Assembly: GCF_038024035.1 (NCBI RefSeq)
Contig: NZ_CP150664.1
Span: forward strand, 1,550,001-1,614,000
Reading direction: 5' to 3'
Source: Polaribacter pacificus
Lineage (GTDB): Bacteria; Bacteroidota; Bacteroidia; Flavobacteriales; Flavobacteriaceae
DNA length: 64,000 nt
Part shown: positions 46,336 to 54,803 of the stretch, piece by piece
How positions within the stretch are numbered: position 1 is the stretch's first letter
How the letters are laid out: each line of letters starts with the position of its first letter
Notes under the pieces: generated by a model
Seen by the model: only the letters and a program-made list of their open reading frames with translations
Told to the model about the DNA's origin: nothing
Database searches by the model: none
Made by a program: the position numbers and the translations under genes

Positions 46336-47664
46336 ATGAAATACTTCAAAAAAACAGTTGTTTTACTTCTTACCGTAATTTTACTTGCGGTTTTTTTTAA
46401 CTACCCTAAGTTAAATATTATTGCCGGTTATGCTGCAAAAAACACTGCTTCTTCTGTCTTTTTAGCAGACAGATCACTGGCATTTACTGACAGTACAGAT
46501 AATAATTTTTCTCCCATCAACCTTGCCAGCAACTATATCAACCAAGCCGAAAAATTTGCCACTTCATCAGCTTTTGGGCTGCTTACTAGAAAAGCTATTT
46601 ACAGAGAAGGTTTGGGGGCTGTTTTAAGTTTAAAAAAATCAGATCAAACAGCAAACTATAAAACTCCTAAAAGAGCCAAAGCAGATCTAAATACAGCTTT
46701 TCCGTACGGAAGCGCCAATCCAAAAGACAGTCTTTTTAAAGAGGTTAATTACACGCTTTTAAACAATGCGATTACGGCCATGTTTGAGCCAGAAAATAAA
46801 ACTAGGGCTGTGGTTGTGGTTTATAAAAATCATATAATTGCCGAAAAATACGCCGAAGGCTTTACCAAAGATTCAAAAATTTTAGGCTGGTCCATGACCA
46901 AAAGTATCACGGGTACTATTTTTGGAATTTTACAAAGTAGAGGCCTTTTAAACGTGCAAGACAAAGCACCGATTGCAGCTTGGAAAGATGATGAGAGAAG
47001 CGCTATCACAATTCATAATTTATTGCAAATGAACTCGGGTTTAGAATGGGATGAAAACTACAATGAAATTTCTGACGCAACTAAAATGTTGTTTTTAGAA
47101 AGAGACATGACCCAACAACAGATTCACAAACCACTTGCAGGAAAACCTAACCAAAGCTGGAACTACTCCTCAGGAACCACCAATTTATTATCCCGAATTT
47201 TAAGACAGCAGTTTAAAAATCATCAAGATTATTTAGACTTTTGGTATACAGAACTGATCGATAAAATAGGTATGAGTTCTATGACCATAGAAACTGATTT
47301 AGCAGGCAATTATGTTGGCTCTTCTTATGCTTGGGCAACTCCAAGAGATTGGGCTAAATTTGGTTTGCTATACCTACATAAAGGAAACTGGAACGGAGCA
47401 CAAATTTTTAATGCTTCTTGGGTTGATTATGCAACTACACCAACACCTACTTCTGATGGTTGGTACGGAGCTCAGTTTTGGTTGAATGCCGGAAATCGCT
47501 TTCCAGACGTTCCAAAAAACATGTTTGCCGCAAACGGATACCAAGGTCAAAATGTTTATATCTTTCCAGACAATGACCTGGTAATTGTAAGAATGGGCCT
47601 AAGTAAAAATGCCGATGAAAATGAGTTTATGAGCCATGTGCTTTCAAGCATCAATGCCCGGTAA
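46336..47664 (+). CDS. Serine hydrolase, class C beta-lactamase/PBP-like fold
   Basis: This is a 442-residue protein with an N-terminal membrane anchor (about residues 5-23), placing the catalytic domain outside the cytoplasm. The SxxK motif is in GWSMTKSITG and the second motif is YSSG in WNYSSGTTN. Further family segments are LLQMNSGLEW and DGWYGAQFW. Such proteins include esterases, D-amino-acid peptidases and beta-lactamases; the substrate cannot be told. It lies against the direction of the suf genes, between sufS and sufD, and nearly abuts sufD's stop codon. Confidence 0.88.
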   Translation: MKYFKKTVVLLLTVILLAVFFNYPKLNIIAGYAAKNTASSVFLADRSLAFTDSTDNNFSPINLASNYINQAEKFATSSAFGLLTRKAIYREGLGAVLSLKKSDQTANYKTPKRAKADLNTAFPYGSANPKDSLFKEVNYTLLNNAITAMFEPENKTRAVVVVYKNHIIAEKYAEGFTKDSKILGWSMTKSITGTIFGILQSRGLLNVQDKAPIAAWKDDERSAITIHNLLQMNSGLEWDENYNEISDATKMLFLERDMTQQQIHKPLAGKPNQSWNYSSGTTNLLSRILRQQFKNHQDYLDFWYTELIDKIGMSSMTIETDLAGNYVGSSYAWATPRDWAKFGLLYLHKGNWNGAQIFNASWVDYATTPTPTSDGWYGAQFWLNAGNRFPDVPKNMFAANGYQGQNVYIFPDNDLVIVRMGLSKNADENEFMSHVLSSINAR

Positions 47665-47668
47665 AAGA

Positions 47669-48982
47669 CTACAATTCAAAACCAATCTGAACCCCTAACT
47701 TAGAGGCAATCAATTTGGTAATTCGTTGTTTTACTTCAGGAATCTTAACACTTTCTAAAACCGTATTGGCAAAGGCATACATAAGCAATGCTTTGGCTTC
47801 CTTTTTAGGGATTCCACGCTGCTGCATATAAAACAAAGCTTGATCATCTAATTGTCCGATGGTACAACCGTGTGAACATTTTACATCATCTGCAAAAATC
47901 TCTAACTGAGGTTTTGCATTAATGGTAGATCTATCACTAACCAATATATTGTTGTTTTGCTGATAAGCATTGGTTTTTTGAGCTTCTTTTTCTACGATTA
48001 CTTTACCGTTAAAAACACCTGTAGAACGATCGTCAAAAATCCCTTTATAATCTTGGTGACTTTCACAATTTGGCTCTATATGATTAACCAAAGTATGATG
48101 ATCTACATGCTGTTTACCTTCGATAATTGTAATCCCTTTTAAGATAGAGTTGATATGCTCTCCTTTTTGATAAAAGTTTAAGTTATTTCTGGTAATGTTT
48201 CCTCCAAAAGAGAAGGTATGAACTGAGGCAACACTGTTTGATTTTTGCTCAATATAGGTATTGTCTACCAGTGATGCATTGATATTGTCATTTTGAATTT
48301 TATAGATATCTACCTGTGCATCTTTGGCTAGATAAACTTCTGTTACGACGTTGCTTAGCACAGGTGTATCATTTAAACTTTGATGACGTTCTATAATTTG
48401 TACATGTGCATTTTGCTCAGCAACAATTAAGTTTCTAGGTTGCAAAAGTGTCGCTTGTTCTGATCCAGTTGTAAAATTAATTACCTCAATCGGTTTGTTA
48501 ACCTCAACATTTTTAGGAATATAAATATAAGCTCCTTCTGTTGCAAAGGCCGTGTTTAAAGAAGTAAGATTGTCTTGCTTGGCAATTTTGTTAAAGTAGT
48601 TCTCAATAACCGCTTTGTATTTGGGTTTTGCTAAGGCCGAAGACAGCAAGCAAATATCCATATTATCATGAGTGGTGTCCGATAAAAAAGAACTGTACTT
48701 TCCATCGATAAAAACAACTTTAAAGGTGTCTATATCGTGAATAAAGTATTTCTTTACATCAGCAAAGGTTACTGTGTTTTCTTTGTTTGGAAACAAACAG
48801 TAATCTTGTTTTAAAACAGCATTTAGTGAGGTGTATTTCCACGCCTCCAATTTTTTGCTAGGAAAGCCTAATTTTTCAAAAGTATGTAAAGCTTCAGATC
48901 TAATATCATGAATATCAGAATTGACATTGACTTTGTTTTCAAAAGCCACATACGATTCAATAATTTTATCTTTTAATTCCAT
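47669..48982 (-). CDS. sufD: Fe-S cluster assembly protein SufD
   Basis: This is a 437-residue beta-helix scaffold protein that works as SufB-SufC2-SufD in Fe-S assembly. The C-terminal core has the family pattern around SHQDYKGIFDDRSTGVFNGKV, KPQLEIFADDVKCSHG and the QRGIPKKEAKALLMYAFA segment. The Cys-Ser-His of CSHG is the usual SufD site. It follows sufC after 130 bases that contain a small TTTCGC/GCGAAA hairpin. Confidence 0.96.
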   Translation of the reverse strand: MELKDKIIESYVAFENKVNVNSDIHDIRSEALHTFEKLGFPSKKLEAWKYTSLNAVLKQDYCLFPNKENTVTFADVKKYFIHDIDTFKVVFIDGKYSSFLSDTTHDNMDICLLSSALAKPKYKAVIENYFNKIAKQDNLTSLNTAFATEGAYIYIPKNVEVNKPIEVINFTTGSEQATLLQPRNLIVAEQNAHVQIIERHQSLNDTPVLSNVVTEVYLAKDAQVDIYKIQNDNINASLVDNTYIEQKSNSVASVHTFSFGGNITRNNLNFYQKGEHINSILKGITIIEGKQHVDHHTLVNHIEPNCESHQDYKGIFDDRSTGVFNGKVIVEKEAQKTNAYQQNNNILVSDRSTINAKPQLEIFADDVKCSHGCTIGQLDDQALFYMQQRGIPKKEAKALLMYAFANTVLESVKIPEVKQRITKLIASKLGVQIGFEL

Positions 48983-49112
48983 GTTTTTTCTTTCTGTAGT
49001 TTCGCCGCTAGTGCGAAATCTTTTTTATATAAACTCCACTGTGATGAGCTTCTCAACTTCTTAAAAATCTTATTTTAATTTTTAAAGAATTTGCAAAAAT
49101 GCAAGGATGAGA

Positions 49113-49859
49113 TTATACGAGTTCTTTAATCCAATCGTAACCTTTAGCCTCTAATTCTAAAGCCAAAGATGCATCTCCAGACTTTACAATTTTACCATCG
49201 TACAATACATGTACAAAATCTGGTACGATATATTCTAACAAGCGTTGATAGTGTGTAATTACAATCACTGCATTGTCTTTAGATTTTAATTTGTTTACAC
49301 CATTAGCTACGATACGCAAAGCATCAATATCCAAACCAGAATCCGTCTCATCTAAAATGGCCAATTTTGGCTCTAACATTGCCATCTGAAAAATTTCGTT
49401 TCTTTTTTTCTCTCCTCCAGAAAAACCTTCGTTTAACGAACGCGATAAAAATTTACGATCCATTTCTAACAACTCTGATTTTTCACGAATCAATTTTAGC
49501 ATGTCCTTGGCTGGCATTTCTTCCATACCTCTTGCTTTTCGAGACTCGTTAATAGCAGTTTTAATAAAGTTAGTTACAGAAACTCCTGGAATTTCTACTG
49601 GGTACTGAAAAGATAAAAAGACACCGTTATGAGCGCGCTCTTCTGGAGCCAACTCGCTAATGTCTTCACCATCCAACTCAATGATTCCGTTTGTAACCTC
49701 ATACTCTTCTTTTCCGGCAATGATGTTAGCCATAGTACTTTTTCCAGCACCATTAGGACCCATTATTGCATGAACTTCTCCTGCTTTTACCTCTAAATTC
49801 AATCCTTTTAAGATTGATTTATTGTCTATACTTGCGTGTAAATTGTTAATTTTTAACAT
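49113..49859 (-). CDS. sufC: Fe-S cluster assembly ATPase SufC
   Basis: This is a 248-residue soluble ABC-type ATPase that drives conformational change in the SufBCD complex. Walker A is [12 protein letters not shown], the signature is [10 protein letters not shown], and Walker B with the special acidic pair is [14 protein letters not shown]. The length and order sufB-sufC-sufD are typical. It lies 88 bases after sufB. Confidence 0.97.
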   Translation of the reverse strand: MLKINNLHASIDNKSILKGLNLEVKAGEVHAIMGPNGAGKSTMANIIAGKEEYEVTNGIIELDGEDISELAPEERAHNGVFLSFQYPVEIPGVSVTNFIKTAINESRKARGMEEMPAKDMLKLIREKSELLEMDRKFLSRSLNEGFSGGEKKRNEIFQMAMLEPKLAILDETDSGLDIDALRIVANGVNKLKSKDNAVIVITHYQRLLEYIVPDFVHVLYDGKIVKSGDASLALELEAKGYDWIKELV

Positions 49860-49947
49860 ATAAATAATTTAAAGCCCAAGACAGCTGTCTTAAGGTTTTA
49901 GTTTTTCAACTACTTTATTAATACTTTTTTTAAAAGCTCTTTTGAGT

Positions 49948-51396
49948 TTAACCAACAGAACCTTCCAAACTAATTTCTAATAATTTTTGAGCTTCAACAG
50001 CAAACTCCATCGGAAGCTTGTTTAAAACTTCTTTACTAAAACCATTTACAATTAATGCAATTGCTTTTTCTGTATCGATTCCTCTTTGATTACAATAAAA
50101 CAATTGATCTTCACCAATCTTACTGGTAGTAGCCTCATGCTCTATCTGAGCAGATTTATTTTTTACTTCGATATATGGAAAAGTATGTGCTCCACAATCA
50201 TTCCCCATTAGCAATGAATCACATTGCGAAAAATTACGGGCGTTTTCTGCTCGGGCACTAACCTGAACCAATCCTCGATAACTATTTTGTGATTTTCCAG
50301 CAGAGATTCCTTTCGAAATAATAGTACTTCGAGTGTTTTTACCCAAATGAATCATTTTGGTCCCTGTATCTGCTTGTTGAAAGTGATTGGTAACTGCAAT
50401 TGAGTAAAACTCACCTACAGAATTATTCCCTTTTAAAATACAACTTGGATATTTCCATGTCACTGCAGAACCTGTTTCTACCTGTGTCCATGAAATTTTT
50501 GCATTGGTTTCACAGATCCCTCTTTTGGTCACAAAATTAAAGATTCCTCCTTTTCCATTTGCATCACCTGGAAACCAATTCTGAACAGTAGAGTACTTAA
50601 TTTCTGCATCATCCATAGCGATAAGCTCTACCACTGCAGCATGCAATTGATTTTCATCACGCTGTGGTGCTGTACAGCCTTCAAGATATGAAACATAGCT
50701 GCCTTTATCTGCAACAACTAAAGTTCTTTCAAATTGACCCGTACCTCCTTCATTAATTCTAAAATAGGTCGATAGTTCCATTGGACAACGAACTCCTTTT
50801 GGAATATAACAAAAAGATCCATCAGAAAATACCGCCGAATTTAAGGCTGCATAAAAATTATCCGTAGTTGGAACTACAGATCCTAAGTATTTTTTTACCA
50901 ATTCTGGATGCTCTTGAATGGCTTCAGAGATAGGCATAAATATAATCCCTTTCTCAGCAAGCGTTTTCTTAAAAGTTGTGGCTACAGATACAGAATCCAT
51001 TACGATATCTACTGCAACATTTGCCAACTTTTTTTGCTCATCTATAGAAATTCCTAATTTTTTAAAGGTCTCTAACAAATCTGGATCTACTTCATCCAAA
51101 CTGTTTAATTTCGGCTTCTTTTTAGGAGCAGAATAATAAGACATTTCTTGGAAATTTGGCTTAGGATATTTAACGTTTGCCCACTCTGGCTCTGTCATTT
51201 TTTCCCAAACTCTATAAGCCTCAATACGCCAATCGGTCATCCATTCTGGCTCATTTTTCTTTTTTGAAATAGCACGTACAACATCTTCATTTAACCCTTT
51301 TGCAAAGGTTTCACTTTCTATATCTGTATAAAAACCATATTCGTATTCCTTGGTCTTTAATTCTTCTCGTAAATTATCTTCAGTATACTTACTCAT
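49948..51396 (-). CDS. sufB: Fe-S cluster assembly protein SufB
   Basis: This is a 482-residue scaffold subunit on which the cluster is built. Family hallmarks are [44 protein letters not shown], and the C-terminal [23 protein letters not shown] with its His-Glu. It is co-transcribed with sufA, 16 bases upstream, and with sufC. Confidence 0.97.
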   Translation of the reverse strand: MSKYTEDNLREELKTKEYEYGFYTDIESETFAKGLNEDVVRAISKKKNEPEWMTDWRIEAYRVWEKMTEPEWANVKYPKPNFQEMSYYSAPKKKPKLNSLDEVDPDLLETFKKLGISIDEQKKLANVAVDIVMDSVSVATTFKKTLAEKGIIFMPISEAIQEHPELVKKYLGSVVPTTDNFYAALNSAVFSDGSFCYIPKGVRCPMELSTYFRINEGGTGQFERTLVVADKGSYVSYLEGCTAPQRDENQLHAAVVELIAMDDAEIKYSTVQNWFPGDANGKGGIFNFVTKRGICETNAKISWTQVETGSAVTWKYPSCILKGNNSVGEFYSIAVTNHFQQADTGTKMIHLGKNTRSTIISKGISAGKSQNSYRGLVQVSARAENARNFSQCDSLLMGNDCGAHTFPYIEVKNKSAQIEHEATTSKIGEDQLFYCNQRGIDTEKAIALIVNGFSKEVLNKLPMEFAVEAQKLLEISLEGSVG

Positions 51397-51412
51397 AATT
51401 TCTCAATCTTTT

Positions 51413-51742
51413 TTATAACGAAAAACTTTCTCCGCACCCACAGGTTCTATTTGCGTTTGGATTGTTAAACACAAAACCTGTTCCGTTTAACCCACCAGAA
51501 TACTCTAGTGTGGTTCCAACTAAGTACAAGAAACTTTTTTTGTCAACAATAATTTTTACACCATTGTCTTCAAAAACCTTATCGCCTTCTGCTTGATTTT
51601 TGTCAAACTTTAAGTCGTATGACAAGCCAGAGCAACCTCCGCTTTTAACACCTACACGAACAAAGTGTATTGCAGTGTCAAAACCATCATCAGTCATTAA
51701 CTCTACCACTTTTTTCTTAGCGATGTCTGAAACTTTTATCAT
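51413..51742 (-). CDS. A-type iron-sulfur carrier (SufA/IscA/HesB)
   Basis: This is a 109-residue A-type carrier. The three conserved Cys are present: one in KSGGCSGLSYDL near residue 36 and two in the C-terminal CGCGESF. It passes assembled clusters to target proteins. It is the first gene of the suf operon here and has a perfect -7 box about 32 bases upstream. Confidence 0.94.
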   Translation of the reverse strand: MIKVSDIAKKKVVELMTDDGFDTAIHFVRVGVKSGGCSGLSYDLKFDKNQAEGDKVFEDNGVKIIVDKKSFLYLVGTTLEYSGGLNGTGFVFNNPNANRTCGCGESFSL

Positions 51743-51774
51743 AATTCTTATGTAGATTAAATCAAAATTAGATG

Positions 51775-51782
51775 CAAAGATA
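51775..51782 (-). promoter_or_regulatory. -7 box TATCTTTG of the suf operon
   Basis: It is an exact TAnnTTTG match on the minus strand with a leader of about 27 bases to the A-type carrier gene. The wider 230-base gap to the divergent M14 gene shows no operator I can name. Confidence 0.6.
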
Positions 51783-51974
51783 GCAACAAAATATCATTTT
51801 AGTAAACTTTAGGCATGATTAAAATTGATTGACAAATAAGGATTATCGATATAAATCAAGACTTTAGTTTTTGAAGGCAAAGAAAACTGTTAACAAAATG
51901 TTAAAGAGTGCTTTATGTAATTTACAAATAAGGATTTAGACTTACTTTTATTGACCTTTATTAAACACAACTAA

Positions 51975-53603
51975 ATGAAAAAACTAATCACTGTATTAAC
52001 CCTACTTCTTTGCTGGCAAATGAGTGCACAGCAAACAGTATGGAGCGAAGATTTGATCACTGTTGCAGAAAAATCAAACTACCAAAAAACCTCTAGCTAT
52101 TCTGATGTGATGTCGTTTATTACGGCCTTGCAAAAAAAATCTGATTTGCTACAATTAGAATATATGGGAACCAGTAAGGAAGGAAAAAAAATCCCTGTTG
52201 CTATTTTGGCTAACCCATCAATTAAAACACCTCAAGAAGCTATCGCCTCTGGCAAACCAGTCTTGTACATTCAAGGGAATATTCACGCTGGTGAAGTAGA
52301 AGGAAAAGAAGTTGTTTTGCAACTGATGCGAGATATCTTATTGGGAGACAAAAAGCATTTATTAGACAATCAAATTATTCTTTTTGCTCCAATCTACAAC
52401 ACCGATTCTAATGACAAAATGAAACAAGGAAGAAGACCTTCTCAAGAAGATAGTCCTGTTGAAGTTGGAATCAGAGAAAACAGCCAAGGGCTAGATCTAA
52501 ACAGAGACGGTATTAAAATGGAAGCTTTTGAAACTAACGGACTGGTTCAAAACATATTAAACAAATGGAATCCAGAAATGTTGGTTGATCTACATACCAC
52601 TAACGGAACCTGGCATGGTTACGGAATTACCTATGCTCCAAGTTATCATTATGCTGGAGAAAAAGCTCCTTATGATTTTACTTGGGATGTTTTATTGCCA
52701 GAAGTGGTAAAAAAAGCAGATGAAAACTACAAAGTTAAGATCGGTCCTTATGGATATTATTCTGTAAACAAAGCTTGGCCTCCAACCTCTATTTACACTT
52801 ACAATCACCATCCAAGATACATCGTAAATCAAATGGGATTGCGTAATAAGGTAGGTATTTTAAGTGAAGCTTTTGCTCACGATCGTTTTTATACACGTAT
52901 CAATGGAACCTATGGTTTTGTTGCTGAAATTCTAGAATTTACCCATAAAAATGGTAAAAAAATGATGAGCATCAATGCGCAAGCAGAAAAAGATGCTATA
53001 CAAAATGTAATCAGCAATGCAGGTAAAGCTCAAAAAGGGGTTCGTTTTAAAATGGTGCCTTTAGAGAAAAAAATTGAAAATTACAGAACCTACGATTACG
53101 TACCTTATCTAAATAAAAACGGAAGAAAAAGCTATGTTCGTTCAGGAAAAATAATTGATGTACCCAATGTAGAAAACCTGTCAAAATTTGATGCGACAGT
53201 TTCTACAACATTACCACGTGGTTATTTTTTACCAAAATCAATGAAGCCGATTGTGGACCACCTGAGAAAACAAGGAATTGAAGTTACAGAACTAAAGGGA
53301 CGTAAGAGAGCTACCGGTGAAGTTTTTATGGTAGAAAAATTAACCAATGCAAGACGTAAATTTGAAGGGCATTTTATGACCACTTTAGAGGGAAGCTATG
53401 TTGCAAAAACTAGAACCTTTAAAAAAGGAGACTTTTGGGTAGACATGGCACAGCCATTAACCAATTTAGCTTTTTACACTTTAGAGCCACAATCTGATGA
53501 TGGTTTAGCTACTTGGAATTTCTTTGATGAGTATTTAAAAGCACAAGGAGTCGATACTAAGGCGGTTGAATATCCAGTTTTTAAATATTATTCTGTTAGA
53601 TAA
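51975..53603 (+). CDS. M14-family zinc carboxypeptidase, secreted
   Basis: This is a 542-residue exported protein: signal peptide MKKLITVLTLLLCWQMSA, then a carboxypeptidase domain. The zinc ligands are His and Glu in NIHAGEVEGKE and a later His in VDLHTTNGTWHGYG; DLNRDG is the Asn-Arg substrate region and SEAFAHD probably carries the catalytic Glu. The C-terminal 200 residues form an extra beta-rich domain. It probably trims peptides in the periplasm or outside the cell. Its 3' end is followed by an imperfect terminator before thiL. Confidence 0.92.
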   Translation: MKKLITVLTLLLCWQMSAQQTVWSEDLITVAEKSNYQKTSSYSDVMSFITALQKKSDLLQLEYMGTSKEGKKIPVAILANPSIKTPQEAIASGKPVLYIQGNIHAGEVEGKEVVLQLMRDILLGDKKHLLDNQIILFAPIYNTDSNDKMKQGRRPSQEDSPVEVGIRENSQGLDLNRDGIKMEAFETNGLVQNILNKWNPEMLVDLHTTNGTWHGYGITYAPSYHYAGEKAPYDFTWDVLLPEVVKKADENYKVKIGPYGYYSVNKAWPPTSIYTYNHHPRYIVNQMGLRNKVGILSEAFAHDRFYTRINGTYGFVAEILEFTHKNGKKMMSINAQAEKDAIQNVISNAGKAQKGVRFKMVPLEKKIENYRTYDYVPYLNKNGRKSYVRSGKIIDVPNVENLSKFDATVSTTLPRGYFLPKSMKPIVDHLRKQGIEVTELKGRKRATGEVFMVEKLTNARRKFEGHFMTTLEGSYVAKTRTFKKGDFWVDMAQPLTNLAFYTLEPQSDDGLATWNFFDEYLKAQGVDTKAVEYPVFKYYSVR

Positions 53604-53625
53604 TATTTAAACAACATATAAATTT

Positions 53626-53663
53626 AAAGGGGGTGTATTATAGAACACGCTCCCTTTTTTTTG
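53626..53663 (+). terminator. Imperfect terminator after the M14 peptidase gene
   Basis: AAAGGGGGTGT and ACACGCTCCCTTT pair with a bulge around a short loop and run into eight T. Confidence 0.65.
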
Positions 53664-53687
53664 CTTTAAAAACAAATAGAATTGCTG

Positions 53688-53695
53688 TATCTTTG
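53688..53695 (+). promoter_or_regulatory. -7 box TATCTTTG of thiL, almost touching the start codon
   Basis: It is an exact match with only four bases between the box and the ATG at 53700, implying a leaderless or nearly leaderless mRNA. A TTG lies 24 bases upstream of the box. Confidence 0.6.
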
Positions 53696-53699
53696 CGGC

Positions 53700-54749
53700 A
53701 TGATTGAAGATAAAAACCCACAAAGAACCTCTTTGTCCGAGCTTGGAGAATTTGGCTTGATAAATCACCTTACTAAACATTTTAGTCTCAACAACTCATC
53801 TACTATAAAAGGAGTTGGTGATGATGCTGCCGTATTGGCTGCAACAGACAAGCAAACCCTTGTTACCACAGATTTATTAATTGAGGGAGTTCATTTTGAT
53901 TTGAGCTATATGCCTCTTAAACACTTAGGGTATAAAGCTGTGATGGTTAATCTATCTGATGTGTACGCCATGAATGGTACTGCTGAACAGATTACTGTTT
54001 CTATTGCCATTTCTAATCGTTTTCCTCTAGAGGCAATTGAAGAATTATATGCCGGAATCAAGTTGGCTTGTGATACCTATAAAATTGATTTAATTGGAGG
54101 TGACACAACCTCATCTACAAAGGGAATGCTAATCTCTGTAACTGCCATCGGTTCTGCAAAAGAAGAAGATGTGGTATATAGAATTGGCGCCCAGGAAACT
54201 GATTTAATCGTAGTGAGTGGTGATTTAGGAGCTGCTTACCTTGGATTGCAAGTTCTCGAAAGAGAAAAACAAGTATTTCAGGTAGACCCAAACAATCAAC
54301 CTGATTTGGATGCATATACATATTTAATAGAAAGACAGTTAAAGCCAGAAGCAAGAAAAGATGTAAAAGGCATCCTAGAAGAACTAGAAGTACAACCTAC
54401 GTCAATGATCGATATCTCTGATGGCCTATCATCAGAAATCATGCACATCTGCTCTCAAAGCAAAGTTGGTTGTAAACTTTATGAAGATAAAATTCCATTA
54501 GACCCACAGGTAATTTCTGCTTGTGAAGAGTTTAATATCGACAGCACTATGGTGGCCTTAAGTGGCGGCGAAGATTATGAATTGCTATTTACAGTTCCTA
54601 TTGCTGATTTTGATAAAATAAAAGGCAATCCAAATTTTAGTATTATTGGTCATATCACTGCAGAAGACCAGGGATTAAACCTAGTAACTCGAGCCAACCA
54701 AGAAATTGCACTAAAGGCGCAAGGCTGGAATGCTCTCAAGCAAGAATAA
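53700..54749 (+). CDS. thiL: Thiamine-monophosphate kinase
   Basis: This is a 349-residue enzyme that phosphorylates thiamine monophosphate to the active cofactor ThDP. The family motifs are GDDAAVLAA near the N-terminus, LVTTDLLIEGVHFDL, GGDTTSS, IDISDGLSSE and GGEDYELLFTV. The start at 53700 (MIEDKNPQRTSLSELGEFG) is chosen over a Met six codons earlier, because the -7 box would overlap the longer frame. ThDP is the cofactor of IlvB in the same window. A strong terminator follows. Confidence 0.95.
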   Translation: MIEDKNPQRTSLSELGEFGLINHLTKHFSLNNSSTIKGVGDDAAVLAATDKQTLVTTDLLIEGVHFDLSYMPLKHLGYKAVMVNLSDVYAMNGTAEQITVSIAISNRFPLEAIEELYAGIKLACDTYKIDLIGGDTTSSTKGMLISVTAIGSAKEEDVVYRIGAQETDLIVVSGDLGAAYLGLQVLEREKQVFQVDPNNQPDLDAYTYLIERQLKPEARKDVKGILEELEVQPTSMIDISDGLSSEIMHICSQSKVGCKLYEDKIPLDPQVISACEEFNIDSTMVALSGGEDYELLFTVPIADFDKIKGNPNFSIIGHITAEDQGLNLVTRANQEIALKAQGWNALKQE

Positions 54750-54757
54750 AAAATAGT

Positions 54758-54794
54758 AAAAGCCACAAAATCTCTTTTTTTGTGGCTTTTTTTT
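54758..54794. terminator. Bidirectional terminator after thiL
   Basis: AAAAGCCACAAAA and TTTTGTGGCTTTT form a 13-bp stem around a short loop, followed by a T-run. It separates convergent genes. Confidence 0.92.
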
Positions 54795-54803
54795 ATTTAA
54801 AAA

